A stretch of DNA of 64,000 bases from Phycisphaerales bacterium (GCA_019744815.1 JAIEUA010000012.1:1-64000); one strand, 5' to 3'. Positions 9,239 through 21,343 are shown, counted from the first letter of the stretch. Notes: generated by a model not told the origin, from the sequence alone. Program-made: numbers and translations.

Positions 9239-9652
9239 ATGGGCTACGCGACTGTGTCATTGACACTCGTTGGCGAGCGGCTGAATCCGGAAGCGGTGAC
9301 TGCCATCATGGGCCTTTCGCCCACATCTTTCCATCTCGCACACGATTCGAGTGCCATCCGCAAGTTTGGGGACAGGGCTGGGCGTTTGGGACAGTGGCAT
9401 GTGTCTCGCAACGATCTCCGGGTGGAGGAAGTTGAGAGCGTTGTCCGCGAGCTCGCTGACGCGTATGTCAGGTCGCGTTCGTCACTCGTGGGGATCGAGC
9501 GGAGCCAGCTTTCGATCGGACTCATGAACTGCCGGAGCATGGGTGAGTCATTTGAGCTGTCCCCGGGCTTGATTGGCTTGCTTGCGAACGCGGGTTGCGC
9601 ACTTTTCATTGATGCGTACGGCTCGGAAGAGTTGGGCACGCCGACCGGCTGA
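9239..9652 (+). CDS. DUF4279-like small protein, function unknown
   Basis: 137 residues, cytoplasmic, no signal peptide or membrane segment. The pattern VSLTLVGERLNPEAVTAIMGL, then a run with G-R-L-G-QWHVS, then a helix and ISIGL-like strand fits DUF4279 proteins, which often sit in toxin-immunity or phage contexts, but the match is judged by eye. An AAGGAG sequence lies 12 bases before the ATG. It stands alone on the plus strand between a palindrome-rich spacer and the remnant of ffh. No partner gene is visible. Confidence 0.6.
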   Translation: MGYATVSLTLVGERLNPEAVTAIMGLSPTSFHLAHDSSAIRKFGDRAGRLGQWHVSRNDLRVEEVESVVRELADAYVRSRSSLVGIERSQLSIGLMNCRSMGESFELSPGLIGLLANAGCALFIDAYGSEELGTPTG

Positions 9653-9662
9653 ATCCGACACG

Positions 9663-9785
9663 GTCTTCTTGAGCTTGGCCTTCGGGCTCAAATTGCGTCT
9701 GAATTCCTTGCGACACAGGCCGAGGAGGCCACGCACTGCATTCAGAGCTGGTAAGCCCATCGGTTTGTGGCCGGCCATGGCGCTG
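9663..9785 (-). pseudogene. Degenerate remnant of the 3' end of ffh
   Basis: Read on the minus strand this gives MAGHKPMGLP...SPKAKLKK, against MAGQMQSGSPPMGGIP...SPKAKFKK at the C-terminus of the intact Ffh (15281-16789). At the DNA level CTTCTTGAGCTTGGCCTT matches the ffh end in 17 of 18 bases, GCCCATCGG is shared, and TGGCCGGCCATGGCGCTG is identical. The order and orientation are kept but the spacing differs slightly, and the rest is scrambled. It looks like an old partial copy lying in direct orientation to ffh on the far side of the efflux module. Chance cannot be excluded for so short a stretch. Confidence 0.5.
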
Positions 9786-9824
9786 TATTAACAACGGTGG
9801 ATCACGCTGGTGTCGAGGGGGCGT

Positions 9825-13189
<3,365 letters not shown>

Positions 13190-13207
13190 GGCGGGTGTTC
13201 CTTGCGA

Positions 13208-14528
13208 TCAGTGCTGGTGGGCGGCGCCGCTCTTGCCGAGCTCGGCCTTGAGGATGAAGGAGCCCTTGGTGACGAAGCGCTCGCCTTCGGAGAGCCCGGA
13301 GAGCACGGGGACCAGGCCGCCGACCGGGCTTCCCAGCGTCACGGCGCGGGGGGCGAAGGTGTTGGGCTCGCCGGTGACGGGGACGAAGATCGCGGGGTTG
13401 CCATCGACGGTCTGGATGGCGGATTCGGGGACGGCGACGACGGGGGTGGTGGAGGCGGCCGCGAGCTCGATCTCGGTCTCGACGAACATCCCCGGGGCGA
13501 GATTGGATCCGGCGAGCTCGATGCGGACCTGAGCGGTTCGCGTGGTCGGGTTCACGAGCGGCGAGAGGTACGAGACGGTTCCCTCGAGGCGGCGCGGCTC
13601 GGGTGTGGGCGTGGCGGAGGAGGGAACGGCGGGAGTTTGGAGGACGATCTTCGCGGCGGCGCCGAGAGCGATCTCCGTGAGCCGCGCTTCGGGCACCTCG
13701 GCGAGGACCCAGACGGTGCGGGTGTCGGCGAGCACGAGGAGGGCGTCGCGATCCGGACCGACGAGTTCGCCGAGTGTCGCCTCACGCTGGACGACGGTGG
13801 CGTCGATGGGGGAGACGATCGCGAGGGTCGGGTCGATCGTGCCGGTGTTGATCAGGGCGTCGATGCGTGCGCGGGGCATGCCCAGAGCGAGGAGGCGGTT
13901 CTCGGCGGCGGTGGCGGCGGCTTGGGCGAGTCGCTGCTGGGCCGAGGCGATCTTGAACTCGGCCTCGCGCTGCTGGACCTCGCTGAGGGCGATGGCCTGT
14001 GACTTCTCGTACAGCTGACGGGTGCGATCCCAGAGGAGTCGGGCGAGTTCAACCGGCGGGGCGGCGGCTTCAGCGGCGCTGCGCTTGAGGAGGAGATCGG
14101 CCTGGGATTCGCCGAGGTCGGGGCTGTCGATGACGAGCAGTGTCTCACCGGCCTTGATGGAAGCCCCCAGCCGGGCGGGGATGGCGGCGATGCGTCCGCG
14201 GAGGGGCGAGCCGACGTGGGCCGTCGTTTCGGCGTTGAACGCGACGGTGGCCGGGACCCGGACGATGGGTCGCAGGACGCGGGCGGAGGCGGTGTCGATC
14301 TGCACATGGAGGCGATCGATCGCGTCCTGGGTCAGGACGATCTCGTCGTGGTGGTCGTGGTCGTCATGGTGTTCGTGGTCGTCGAGATGATCGTGAGCCG
14401 ATGCCGCGGTGGCGGATTGGTCGGCGTGGGTGCGGGCGGGCGGCGGGTTGGCGGTCGCACGCGGCGAGTGCGAGAACGGAGAGCAGCAGGACGAGGAGCG
14501 GAGCTCGGGTTGGAGCGGTGGCGCACAT
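13208..14528 (-). CDS. His-rich lipoprotein adaptor (CzcB/CusB-like) of the RND pump; apparent frameshift near the N-terminus
   Basis: Periplasmic adaptor joining the pump to an outer-membrane channel. The body, readable from a GTG at 14305, is a HlyD/CusB protein: barrel-sandwich half GSPLRGRIAAIPARLGASI, a helical hairpin, the second half VSPIDATVV, a beta-barrel, and an 'FILKAELGKSGA' end. Upstream in the same frame is a His/Asp stretch (HDHLDDHEHHDDHDHHDE) likely to bind metal, but no start codon. A good lipoprotein start lies in another frame: ATG at 14528 with GAGG before it, then LLLSVLALAAC with a lipobox. Joining the two needs a one-base shift in the G/C-rich run around 14421-14450. 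Either sequencing error or mutation would do. Confidence 0.75.
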
Positions 14529-14697
14529 GGGGTGCCTCGTGGTTAGGGCGGGGTGGCTGAGAGCGCGCTCGGGCGAGCGCGGGTGTTCGTGGAGTGGACG
14601 CGTTGGCGCAGTGGCCGCACTTGCCTTGCTGGCCGCATTGACGCGGTCCGGCGCGGCCATCGACGTCAGGGTGCAACGTGTTTGGCGCAGAGCGTCG

Positions 14698-14720
14698 TCA
14701 CGGCTTGGAGAAAGCCGTGA
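14698..14720. other. Hairpin in the leader of the efflux adaptor gene
   Basis: A perfect 9-bp stem TCACGGCTT / AAGCCGTGA with loop GGAGA, between the small Cys-rich gene and the adaptor. No T run follows on either strand, so it is more likely an RNA-processing or attenuation structure, or a palindromic repeat, than a terminator. Confidence 0.4.
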
Positions 14721-14750
14721 TTGAGCGAGCGTTGTGGGTGTGGCGCGGCT

Positions 14751-15173
14751 CTAGACCTGGAGCACGATGGCGCGCAGGGCCGTGCGTGTCTGGGACGGCG
14801 GTTCTTTTCGCGGCGGAAGCGGCCACGCGGTGAGGTTGGTTTGCCGCGGCTCGTGCGTTGCGTGCAGTTCGGCGACGTGAGGTGTCGGCGTCGCGAGCGA
14901 GGGCTTGGTGGCGACTTGCTTTGATGCGTCGGAGCGGGCGAGGAGGGTTTGTGCGGGAGTGTCCTCGCAGGGGCCGGGGGGCGGCGTGGGCGCGCCGGAA
15001 TCCGAGCCGTCGCAGGCGTGGTCACAGGAGCGGACGTCGCGCTCGCATCCGACCTCGAGGCGGGCGATGCCGTGGGTGTCCACGCAGCGCACGACCATGG
15101 GTGCGGCGAGCAACTGGAGCATCACCGCGAGGCAGGCGAAGATGGAGAGGCGGCGGGCGCCGGAGAAGAGCAC
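14751..15173 (-). CDS. Small secreted Cys-rich protein upstream of the efflux genes, unknown function
   Basis: 140 residues from a GTG start. An N-terminal hydrophobic segment (SIFACLAVMLQLLAAPMVV) looks like a signal peptide. It is followed by CVDTHGIARLEVGC, then CDHACDGSD and PPGPCEDTP; six cysteines and several His/Asp suggest disulfides or metal binding. It comes first in the minus-strand run with the adaptor and pump, so a role as periplasmic metal binder or sensor is a reasonable guess, not shown. I do not recognise a named family. An in-frame ATG 17 codons later could be the real start only if the signal peptide is shorter. Confidence 0.6.
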   Translation of the reverse strand: MLFSGARRLSIFACLAVMLQLLAAPMVVRCVDTHGIARLEVGCERDVRSCDHACDGSDSGAPTPPPGPCEDTPAQTLLARSDASKQVATKPSLATPTPHVAELHATHEPRQTNLTAWPLPPRKEPPSQTRTALRAIVLQV

Positions 15174-15280
15174 GGGCGGATGGTATCCGGGGTGTGGCGA
15201 GGGCTTTGTACGCGGTCAACAGCCGGAATGTTCGGAGCTGCTTCTTGCGTTGCGACGACGTGCTGGAATCGGGTGTGCGG

Positions 15281-16789
15281 CTACTTGCGCTTCTTGAACT
15301 TGGCCTTGGGGCTGGCGGTGAAGGTGGACTTGCCGCGGCCGAAGCCGGGGATGCCGCCCATCGGGGGGCTGCCGCTTTGCATCTGGCCGGCCATGGCGCT
15401 GCGCTGGGCGGGGGTGAGGCCTGCGAAGGACTTGCCGAGCTGCGAGACCATCTCGAACTGCTTGACCATCTGGCCGACTTCGTTGGGGTCGGTGCCGCTG
15501 CCGGCGCCGATGCGTTTGCGTCGGCTGAAGTCGATCGAGCTGGGGCGCTTGCGCTCGGTCTTGTTCATCGATTGGATCATGGCTTCGACCTTGTCGAAGC
15601 GGGACTCGTCGATGGGGAGGTCTTTGATGGCACTTCCGACGCCGGGCAGCAGGCCGAGCAGCTGGCGGATCGGGCCCATGCGGCGGAGGGCGCGGAGCTG
15701 GCCCAGGAAGTCGTCCATGGTCATCTCGCCTTTGGCGAGTTTCTGTTCGAGCTTCTTGGCTTCGTCTTCGTTGACTTGTTCCTGGGCGCGTTCGACGAGA
15801 GCGACGACGTCGCCCATGCCGAGGATGCGGCCGGCGAAGCGGGTGGGGTGGAAGTCCTCGAGGGCGTCGAGTTTTTCGCCGACGCCGACGAACTTGATGG
15901 TGGCGCCGGTGACGTGCTTGACGGAGAGGGCGGCGCCGCCGCGGGTGTCGGAGTCGAACTTGGTGAGGATGAGGCCGTCGACTTCGAGTTTCTGGTGGAA
16001 GGACTTGGCCGAGAGGAGGGCGTCCTGTCCGGTCATGGCGTCGGTGACGAGGAAGATGTGGTGGGGCTGGACGAGCTTCTTGATGCTCGTGAGTTCGCCC
16101 ATCAGTTCGTCGTTGACGTGGAGGCGGCCGGCGGTGTCGAGGATGAGGACGTCGACGCCTTTGGCGCGGGCGGCGGAGACGGCGTGCTGGCAGACGGTGA
16201 CGGCGACGCCGACGGCCTTGCCGTACTCGGCGACCTTGTCGGGCTCGGAGTAGAAGTGGACTTGGGCGCCGCCGGGGAAGTCGTTCTCGACCTGGGTGGC
16301 GACGGTGTGGAGCTGCTCGACGGCGGCGGGGCGCTGGAGGTCGGCGGCGGCGAGCATGACGGAGCGGCCGCGCTTTTTGAGGTAGGCGGCGAGCTTGCCG
16401 CAGGTGGTGGTTTTGCCCGAGCCCTGCAGGCCGCACATCATGACGATGGTGGGGCCGGGGGAGATCTTGAGGATGGCGGATTCGGTGGACTGGAGCGCGG
16501 CACGCGGGTCGGCTTGATCGGGCGTGCCGCCGAGGAACTGGACGAGGCGGGCGTGGATGATGCCGATCATCTCTTCGCCGGGCTTGAGGGACTTGGTGAC
16601 TTGCTTGCCGAGGGCGTCGGTCTTGACGGCTTCGATGAAGGAGTTGACGACTTCGAGATTGACGTCGGCTTCGAGGAGAGACTGCTTGACGTCGTCGATG
16701 GCGTCGGCGACGTTCTTCTCGGTGATGGTGGCGTTGCCGCTGAGCTTGCGGAGGAGGCCGGAGAAGGAGTCGGAGAGTTTCTCGAACAT
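15281..16789 (-). CDS. ffh: Signal recognition particle protein Ffh
   Basis: GTPase that binds signal peptides of nascent membrane and secreted proteins and, with the SRP RNA and FtsY, brings ribosomes to the membrane. 502 residues. N domain 1-~100; G domain with P-loop GLQGSGKT (120-127), AADLQRPAAV, ILDTAGR (216-222) and LTKFDSDTRGG; Met-rich M domain with MTMDDFLGQL, FSRRKRIGAGSG (SRP RNA binding) and a Gly/Met-rich tail ending SPKAKFKKRK. ATG at 16789 has AGGG seven bases before it. A decayed copy of its 3' end lies at 9663-9785. Confidence 0.97.
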   Translation of the reverse strand: MFEKLSDSFSGLLRKLSGNATITEKNVADAIDDVKQSLLEADVNLEVVNSFIEAVKTDALGKQVTKSLKPGEEMIGIIHARLVQFLGGTPDQADPRAALQSTESAILKISPGPTIVMMCGLQGSGKTTTCGKLAAYLKKRGRSVMLAAADLQRPAAVEQLHTVATQVENDFPGGAQVHFYSEPDKVAEYGKAVGVAVTVCQHAVSAARAKGVDVLILDTAGRLHVNDELMGELTSIKKLVQPHHIFLVTDAMTGQDALLSAKSFHQKLEVDGLILTKFDSDTRGGAALSVKHVTGATIKFVGVGEKLDALEDFHPTRFAGRILGMGDVVALVERAQEQVNEDEAKKLEQKLAKGEMTMDDFLGQLRALRRMGPIRQLLGLLPGVGSAIKDLPIDESRFDKVEAMIQSMNKTERKRPSSIDFSRRKRIGAGSGTDPNEVGQMVKQFEMVSQLGKSFAGLTPAQRSAMAGQMQSGSPPMGGIPGFGRGKSTFTASPKAKFKKRK

Positions 16790-16826
16790 GGGAGCCCTTG
16801 GGGAGATTGGCGCGTGGGAACGCGCT

Positions 16827-16848
16827 TGATCAACGTGCGTGTTGATCA
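16827..16848. other. Inverted repeat upstream of ffh
   Basis: TGATCAAC (16827-16834) and GTTGATCA (16841-16848) form a perfect 8-bp stem with loop GTGCGT, 38 bases before the ffh start. It could be an operator or a hairpin in the ffh leader. A second hairpin, CCGGGGC / GCCCCGG, lies about 90 bases further upstream. Confidence 0.35.
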
Positions 16849-17024
16849 GGGCTTGACCGGGGGGAGGGTAGACGGGAGTGAGCCCGGGGGTGGAGGCTCC
16901 TGAACGGGAATCCGCCGGGAGGTGTGCAACGGCACCGGGGCGAGGACGCCCCGGCTCGCTTGCCAGCGTGGTTGAGCGGTGCGATTCGTATCGACGATTG
17001 CGTTTGCGCTACTGTTGGACGTTC

Positions 17025-17098
17025 GGGCGGGTAGCTCAGTTGGCTAGAGCATTCGCTTTACATGCGAAGGGTCCCGGGTTCGAGTCCCGGCCTGCCTA
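17025..17098 (+). tRNA. tRNA-Val (anticodon TAC)
   Basis: 74 bases fold as a full cloverleaf: acceptor GGGCGGG with CCTGCCT, D arm GCTC...GAGC, anticodon stem TTCGC/GCGAA with loop TTTACAT (anticodon TAC, reading GUA), and T arm CCGGG-TTCGAGT-CCCGG. The 3' CCA is not encoded; discriminator base is A. The first acceptor pair is G-U. Confidence 0.95.
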
Positions 17099-17151
17099 TT
17101 GGGTAGAAGGCGTTGGGAATCGGGCCTTGGGGAGATGCAAGCGGAGCGGAC

Positions 17152-18423
17152 TTGAACGGGTTTGATCTGGCTTATCTCGCCGCGTCGCCTTTGCTTCTGG
17201 GGAAGAAGCGGGAGGGATGGCGCGAGCGGCTTGGGTATGTCGAGTCGATCCCGGCGAAGAGCAAGCCTCGCGTCATGCTGCATGCGGTGTCGGTGGGTGA
17301 GGTGAATGCGTTGCGGCATCTGGTGCCGCTGTTGGTGCAGGAGCCGATCGAGCTGGTGGTGACGGCGAGCACGGACACGGGGCTGGCGCGGGCGCGGGAG
17401 CTGTTTGCCAAACAGGCGATCGTGCTGCGGTATCCGGTGGATCTGTCTCGGAGTGTGCGGCGGTTTTTGGATGCGGTGCGGCCGGATGTGGTGGGGTTGG
17501 TGGAGCTTGAGGTGTGGCCGAACTTCGTGAAGGAGTGCGAGCGGCGGGGTGTGCCTGTTGGTGTGATCAATGGGCGGCTGAGTGCGCGGAGTTTCCGCGG
17601 GTATCGGCGGGTGAGGGCGGTGGTGGGGCCGACGTTCCGGCGGCTGGCGTTTGTGGCGGCGCAGGATGGGCATTATGCGGAACGGTTTGAGGCGATGGGT
17701 GTGCCGCGGGAGCGGATCGAGGTGGCGGGGACGATGAAGTGGGACGCGGCGGCGCTGGGTGAGCCGGGGGTGTTGTTGCCGGGTGCGGCGGAGTTGGCGG
17801 AGAACTTGGGGATTGATCGTGGGGCGCTCTTGGTGGTGGGTGGGAGCACGGGGCCCGGTGAGGAAGCGCTTTTGCACGCGGCGTGCGCGGAGGTTGAGAA
17901 GAAGATCGGGAGACGCGTGCAGTTGCTGTGTGCGCCTCGGAAGCCGGAGCGGTTTGATGAGGCGGCGGGGGCGATGGCGGGGTGTGTGCGGCGGTCGGTG
18001 ACGAAGGCTGGCAGTCCTCTCGCTGACGCGAGAGGCTCTCTGGCGGGGGCGTCGCGATTCCTGCTCGACACGATCGGGGAGTTGCGGCTGGCGTACTCGC
18101 TGGCGGATGTGGTGGTGATCGGGCGGTCGTTTGGTGATCTGCACGGGTCGGACCCGATCGAGGCGGCTGCGCTTGGGAAGGCGGTGGTCATCGGGCCGCG
18201 GTATGGGGACTTCGAGCAGACGGTGTCGACGCTTCGGATGGGCGGCGGGATCCTGGTTGCGGAACGGGGGACGCTGGCGGGGGAGCTCGCGCGGCTGCTG
18301 CAGGATGCGGAGGCGCGGGCCGCGATCGGGATCGCGGGTCGGAAGACGGTGTTGGAGCAGCGGGGGGCGAGCGGGAGGCACGCCGCGACCTTGATGCAGA
18401 GGGTGGATACGGGCACGAGGTGA
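17152..18423 (+). CDS. waaA: 3-deoxy-D-manno-octulosonic acid (Kdo) transferase
   Basis: GT30-family glycosyltransferase that adds Kdo to lipid A precursor at the inner membrane, so the cell should make LPS. 423 residues. Signatures: YLAASPLLL...GWRERLG at the start, LHAVSVGEVNA, ASTDTGLARA, ELEVWPNFV, NGRLSARSFRGY, the second domain VGGSTGPGEEALL and YSLADVVVIGRSF...GSDPIEAAALGKAVVIGP. Start is uncertain: TTG at 17152 has GGAG five bases upstream and I prefer it; TTG at 17113, 15 bases after the tRNA, is possible. Residues SPLADARGS in the middle are encoded by a palindromic repeat (18016-18039), an in-frame insertion within the second domain. Confidence 0.9.
   Translation: MNGFDLAYLAASPLLLGKKREGWRERLGYVESIPAKSKPRVMLHAVSVGEVNALRHLVPLLVQEPIELVVTASTDTGLARARELFAKQAIVLRYPVDLSRSVRRFLDAVRPDVVGLVELEVWPNFVKECERRGVPVGVINGRLSARSFRGYRRVRAVVGPTFRRLAFVAAQDGHYAERFEAMGVPRERIEVAGTMKWDAAALGEPGVLLPGAAELAENLGIDRGALLVVGGSTGPGEEALLHAACAEVEKKIGRRVQLLCAPRKPERFDEAAGAMAGCVRRSVTKAGSPLADARGSLAGASRFLLDTIGELRLAYSLADVVVIGRSFGDLHGSDPIEAAALGKAVVIGPRYGDFEQTVSTLRMGGGILVAERGTLAGELARLLQDAEARAAIGIAGRKTVLEQRGASGRHAATLMQRVDTGTR
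18016..18039. repeat. Palindromic repeat inside the waaA coding sequence
   Basis: CCTCTCGC-TGAC-GCGAGAGG followed by CTCT. Very similar elements lie between genes at 39536-39555, 39582-39606 and 41428-41452. Here it is read through in frame as SPLADARGS. Confidence 0.75.
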
Positions 18424-18500
18424 GAACTGCGCGTTTGTTGGTTTTCCCGGTGCGAAGGTCGGGAGGTTGTCTCGTTCGCGGAGCGGTGGGAGGGCTGGGA

Positions 18501-18529
18501 TTGCACGGTGGGCGGAAACTTGGTAGATT
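18501..18529 (+). promoter_or_regulatory. Candidate sigma-70 promoter of the Tad operon
   Basis: TTGCAC at 18501-18506, a 17-base spacer, and TAGATT at 18524-18529, ending 42 bases before the cpaB start. Both boxes match the consensus in four of six positions. Confidence 0.35.
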
Positions 18530-18571
18530 GCCGGCGCGTTCGAAGGCGGGGCGGGTTGAGGAGTCTTGGCG

Positions 18572-19399
18572 ATGCAGAACAACCGGCTTGTCCTGGTGGC
18601 GGCCGTGATCGCGGGTGTGACGGCGACGGGGCTGGCGTTTGCCTATTTGAAGAGGGCGAGCCTGGCCTCGGGTCCGGCGCCGACGGAGAACTTTGTTGAG
18701 ATTCTGGCGACGGCGCGGGATCTGCCCGGCAACACGAAGCTGGAGCCGGACACCGACGTGCAGATCATCAAGGTGCCGGAGGAGACGTTTGCGCAGTTGG
18801 CGAAGGCGTCGGTGAAGCGGAACGAGCGGGCGAGCTTGCGGGGGCGGAAGATCGCCGGGCCGCTGCCGTCGGGGACGCCGCTGCTGTATTCCCATCTCGC
18901 GGCGGTGACGGATCTGGCGATCACGCCGGGGAGCCGTGCGCTGACGATCCAGGTGTCGGAGGCGGGAGCTTTGGGTGGGTTGGTGGTGCCGGGGGATCGG
19001 GTGGATGTGGTGGTTTCCAAGAAGCTCAAGGACCCCGTGACGGCGATGCCGGGGTCGAACACACCGGCGGTGAACGCGCAGGGGCAGGTGAATCCGGACT
19101 ACTTGCAGTCGATGATCGCGGGGGCGATGCAGAAGGGGATGAGCGGCGGCAGCGGCGGTGAGTGGGAAGCGACGGTGGTGCTGGCCAACGTCAAGGTGCT
19201 GGCAGTGGGGACGAGCCTGCAGAAGAGCCGTTCGGAGATGCTTTTCGGGCAGACGACCGAGACGGTGACGGGGCGATCTGCTGGCGGGACGGTGACGGTC
19301 GAGGTGACGCTGGACGAGGCGCTGCAACTGATCAAGGCGACGGCGGGGGCGAACCCGGTGACGCTGCTTTTGCGGACCGAGCGGAATGAGAACCCGTGA
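18572..19399 (+). CDS. cpaB: Flp pilus assembly protein CpaB
   Basis: 275 residues. An N-terminal membrane segment (about residues 7-27) is followed by a SAF domain beginning ILATARDLPGNTKLEPD and an RcpC/CpaB domain containing LTIQVSEAGALGGLVVPGDRVDVVV. CpaB proteins stand in the periplasm and are thought to help the secretin channel of the Tad machine. A Ser/Gly-rich loop lies near residues 175-195. ATG at 18572 with GAGGAG eight bases upstream is preferred to the TTG two codons earlier. It is the first gene of the operon that continues with the FHA-CpaF ATPase. Confidence 0.9.
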   Translation: MQNNRLVLVAAVIAGVTATGLAFAYLKRASLASGPAPTENFVEILATARDLPGNTKLEPDTDVQIIKVPEETFAQLAKASVKRNERASLRGRKIAGPLPSGTPLLYSHLAAVTDLAITPGSRALTIQVSEAGALGGLVVPGDRVDVVVSKKLKDPVTAMPGSNTPAVNAQGQVNPDYLQSMIAGAMQKGMSGGSGGEWEATVVLANVKVLAVGTSLQKSRSEMLFGQTTETVTGRSAGGTVTVEVTLDEALQLIKATAGANPVTLLLRTERNENP

Positions 19400-19468
19400 G
19401 GGGTGATCTCGTGCTGTTGAGCGTGTGATGGGTGTTTGTCGGATCGCCATGCAACGGGAGTCGGCCGC

Positions 19469-21343
19469 GTGCGAGTGATCGTCCAGGACACGCTGAAGAA
19501 TTCTCAGTGGGTGGGCTACGACGGCGTGGCGGGCTTTGCCGTGGGGCGGGACAAGGACTGCGCGGTGTGCCTGGCGTCGCAGTTTGTGAGCCGCAAGCAC
19601 TTGTCGGTTGAGCGAGCGGCGGGCGGGTGGCGGCTGAAGGTGAACGAGTCGGCGCTGCCGATCACCTGCAACGACGAGGAAGTGAAGCCGGGCCAGACGG
19701 TGGACCTGAAGCAGGTCAACCAGCTTCGGCTGCCGGGGTTTGTGCTGAATGTCCTGTGCGACGAAGAGGTGCAGGACGCGTCGACCAAAGAGATCGACGA
19801 CATCAACGAGTTGCAGCGGGACCTGCACACGCAGCTCTTGCGGCGGCTGGATCTTCGGCGCCAGGGGCAGTCGTCGCTGCAGGCCAGCGGCGAGACGCTG
19901 GAGCAGATCAATCACATCGTGGATGAGCTCTTGCACCACGAGTTCAAGGCTCGGATTTATGGATCGGGCACGACGAAGCGGCGGTTGCTCGAGACGATCT
20001 ACGAGACGCGGCTGTTTCAGCTTGTCGCTCAGGATCATCGCGAGACGCTGACGCAGAAGGTGGCGAGCCCGGGGATGATCACGGCCTTGGAGGAAGAGGC
20101 GCACGCTTCGGTGCAGCGGTTGGCGCGGCGGCTGGGGCTGGGGATGACGGCCGAGACGAGCGAGCAGGATGTCCGGATCGTGAACGAGAAGCTGCGCGAG
20201 GGCGTGCGGCCGATCGTGGAGTCGATGCCCGACAACGTGCTGTTCTACATGATCGCGCGGTTCCTGAAGAAGGTGCTGTGCGACATGATCTTCGGGCTGG
20301 GGCCGCTGCAGGACTTGCTGGACGCGCCGAGCGTGAGCGAGATCATGGTGGTGAGCCCGTCGCTGGTGTATGTGGAGCGGGCGGGGCGGGTGAACCGGTC
20401 GAACCGGACGTTCCTGGGCGATGACGCGTTGATGTCGGTGATCGAGCGGATCGTGGCCCCGATGGGACGGCGGATCGATCGGTCGACGCCTTTGGTCGAT
20501 GCGCGCTTGAAGGATGGGTCGCGTGTGAACGCGATTATCCCGCCGCTGGCCTTGAAGGGGCCGTGCCTGACGATCCGGCGTTTCCCGATGCGGCGGATCG
20601 GGGTGGATGACCTGGTGAAGTGGGGCTCGATGACGCCGGCGGCGGCGACGCTTTTGGCGGGCGCGGTGAAGGCTCGGAAGAACATGGTGATCGCGGGCGG
20701 CACGGGATCGGGCAAGACGACGCTGTTGAATGTGCTGTCGACGTTCATCCCCGGCGACGAGCGGATCGTGACGATCGAGGACGCGGCGGAGTTGCAACTG
20801 TCGCAGGACCACGTGGTGAGCCTGGAGACGAGGCCGCCGAACGTGGAGGGGCTGGGCGCGTACACGATCAGAGACTTGGTGAAGAACGCGCTGCGCATGA
20901 GGCCGGACCGGATCATCGTGGGCGAGTGCCGCGGCGCTGAGGCGTTGGACATGCTGCAGGCGATGAACACGGGGCACAGCGGCTCGATGACGAGCGTGCA
21001 CGCGAACAGCGCGCAGGACGTGTTCAGCCGTTTGGAGAACATGGTGTTGACGGCGGCGGATTTGCCGCTGGCGGCGGTGCGGAACCAGATCGCGCAGGCG
21101 GTGGATCTGATCGTGTTCCAGCAGCGCTTGAAGAACGGTAAGCGGATGATCACGCAGGTGACCGAGGTGTTGGGGCTGAACCCCAGCACGGGCGAGGCGG
21201 AGACGCGGGACATCATGGCGGCGGATGCGCACGACCTGCAGCCGAGGTTACGGGCGACGGGGTACATGCCTGGGTTCATGGGTGAGTTGGTGGATCAAGG
21301 GCTGATCGATCTCGATCAGTGGTTCAGCCGGGCATCGGAATGA
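19469..21343 (+). CDS. cpaF: FHA domain-CpaF/TadA fusion, Tad secretion ATPase
   Basis: Hexameric cytoplasmic ATPase that drives pilin assembly. 624 residues from a GTG with GGGAG eight bases upstream; a TTG 11 codons earlier has no such site. Residues 1-~105 are an FHA domain, with GRDKD (26-30) and SRKH (41-44), the phosphothreonine-contacting positions. A helical linker (~110-250) leads into the CpaF N-terminal domain and the type II/IV secretion ATPase core: Walker A GGTGSGKT at 410-417, IVTIEDAAELQL, the His-box region NTGHSGSMTSVHANS. FHA-CpaF fusions imply that the motor recognises a phosphorylated partner; the kinase gene five genes downstream is the obvious candidate. The stop overlaps the tadB start (ATGA). 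Confidence 0.93.
   Translation: MRVIVQDTLKNSQWVGYDGVAGFAVGRDKDCAVCLASQFVSRKHLSVERAAGGWRLKVNESALPITCNDEEVKPGQTVDLKQVNQLRLPGFVLNVLCDEEVQDASTKEIDDINELQRDLHTQLLRRLDLRRQGQSSLQASGETLEQINHIVDELLHHEFKARIYGSGTTKRRLLETIYETRLFQLVAQDHRETLTQKVASPGMITALEEEAHASVQRLARRLGLGMTAETSEQDVRIVNEKLREGVRPIVESMPDNVLFYMIARFLKKVLCDMIFGLGPLQDLLDAPSVSEIMVVSPSLVYVERAGRVNRSNRTFLGDDALMSVIERIVAPMGRRIDRSTPLVDARLKDGSRVNAIIPPLALKGPCLTIRRFPMRRIGVDDLVKWGSMTPAAATLLAGAVKARKNMVIAGGTGSGKTTLLNVLSTFIPGDERIVTIEDAAELQLSQDHVVSLETRPPNVEGLGAYTIRDLVKNALRMRPDRIIVGECRGAEALDMLQAMNTGHSGSMTSVHANSAQDVFSRLENMVLTAADLPLAAVRNQIAQAVDLIVFQQRLKNGKRMITQVTEVLGLNPSTGEAETRDIMAADAHDLQPRLRATGYMPGFMGELVDQGLIDLDQWFSRASE

Noticed and set aside
9663..9785. Small plus- or minus-strand gene after the DUF4279-like gene
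   Set aside because: The frames are short and the minus-strand peptide matches only the Ffh tail, so a remnant is the better reading.
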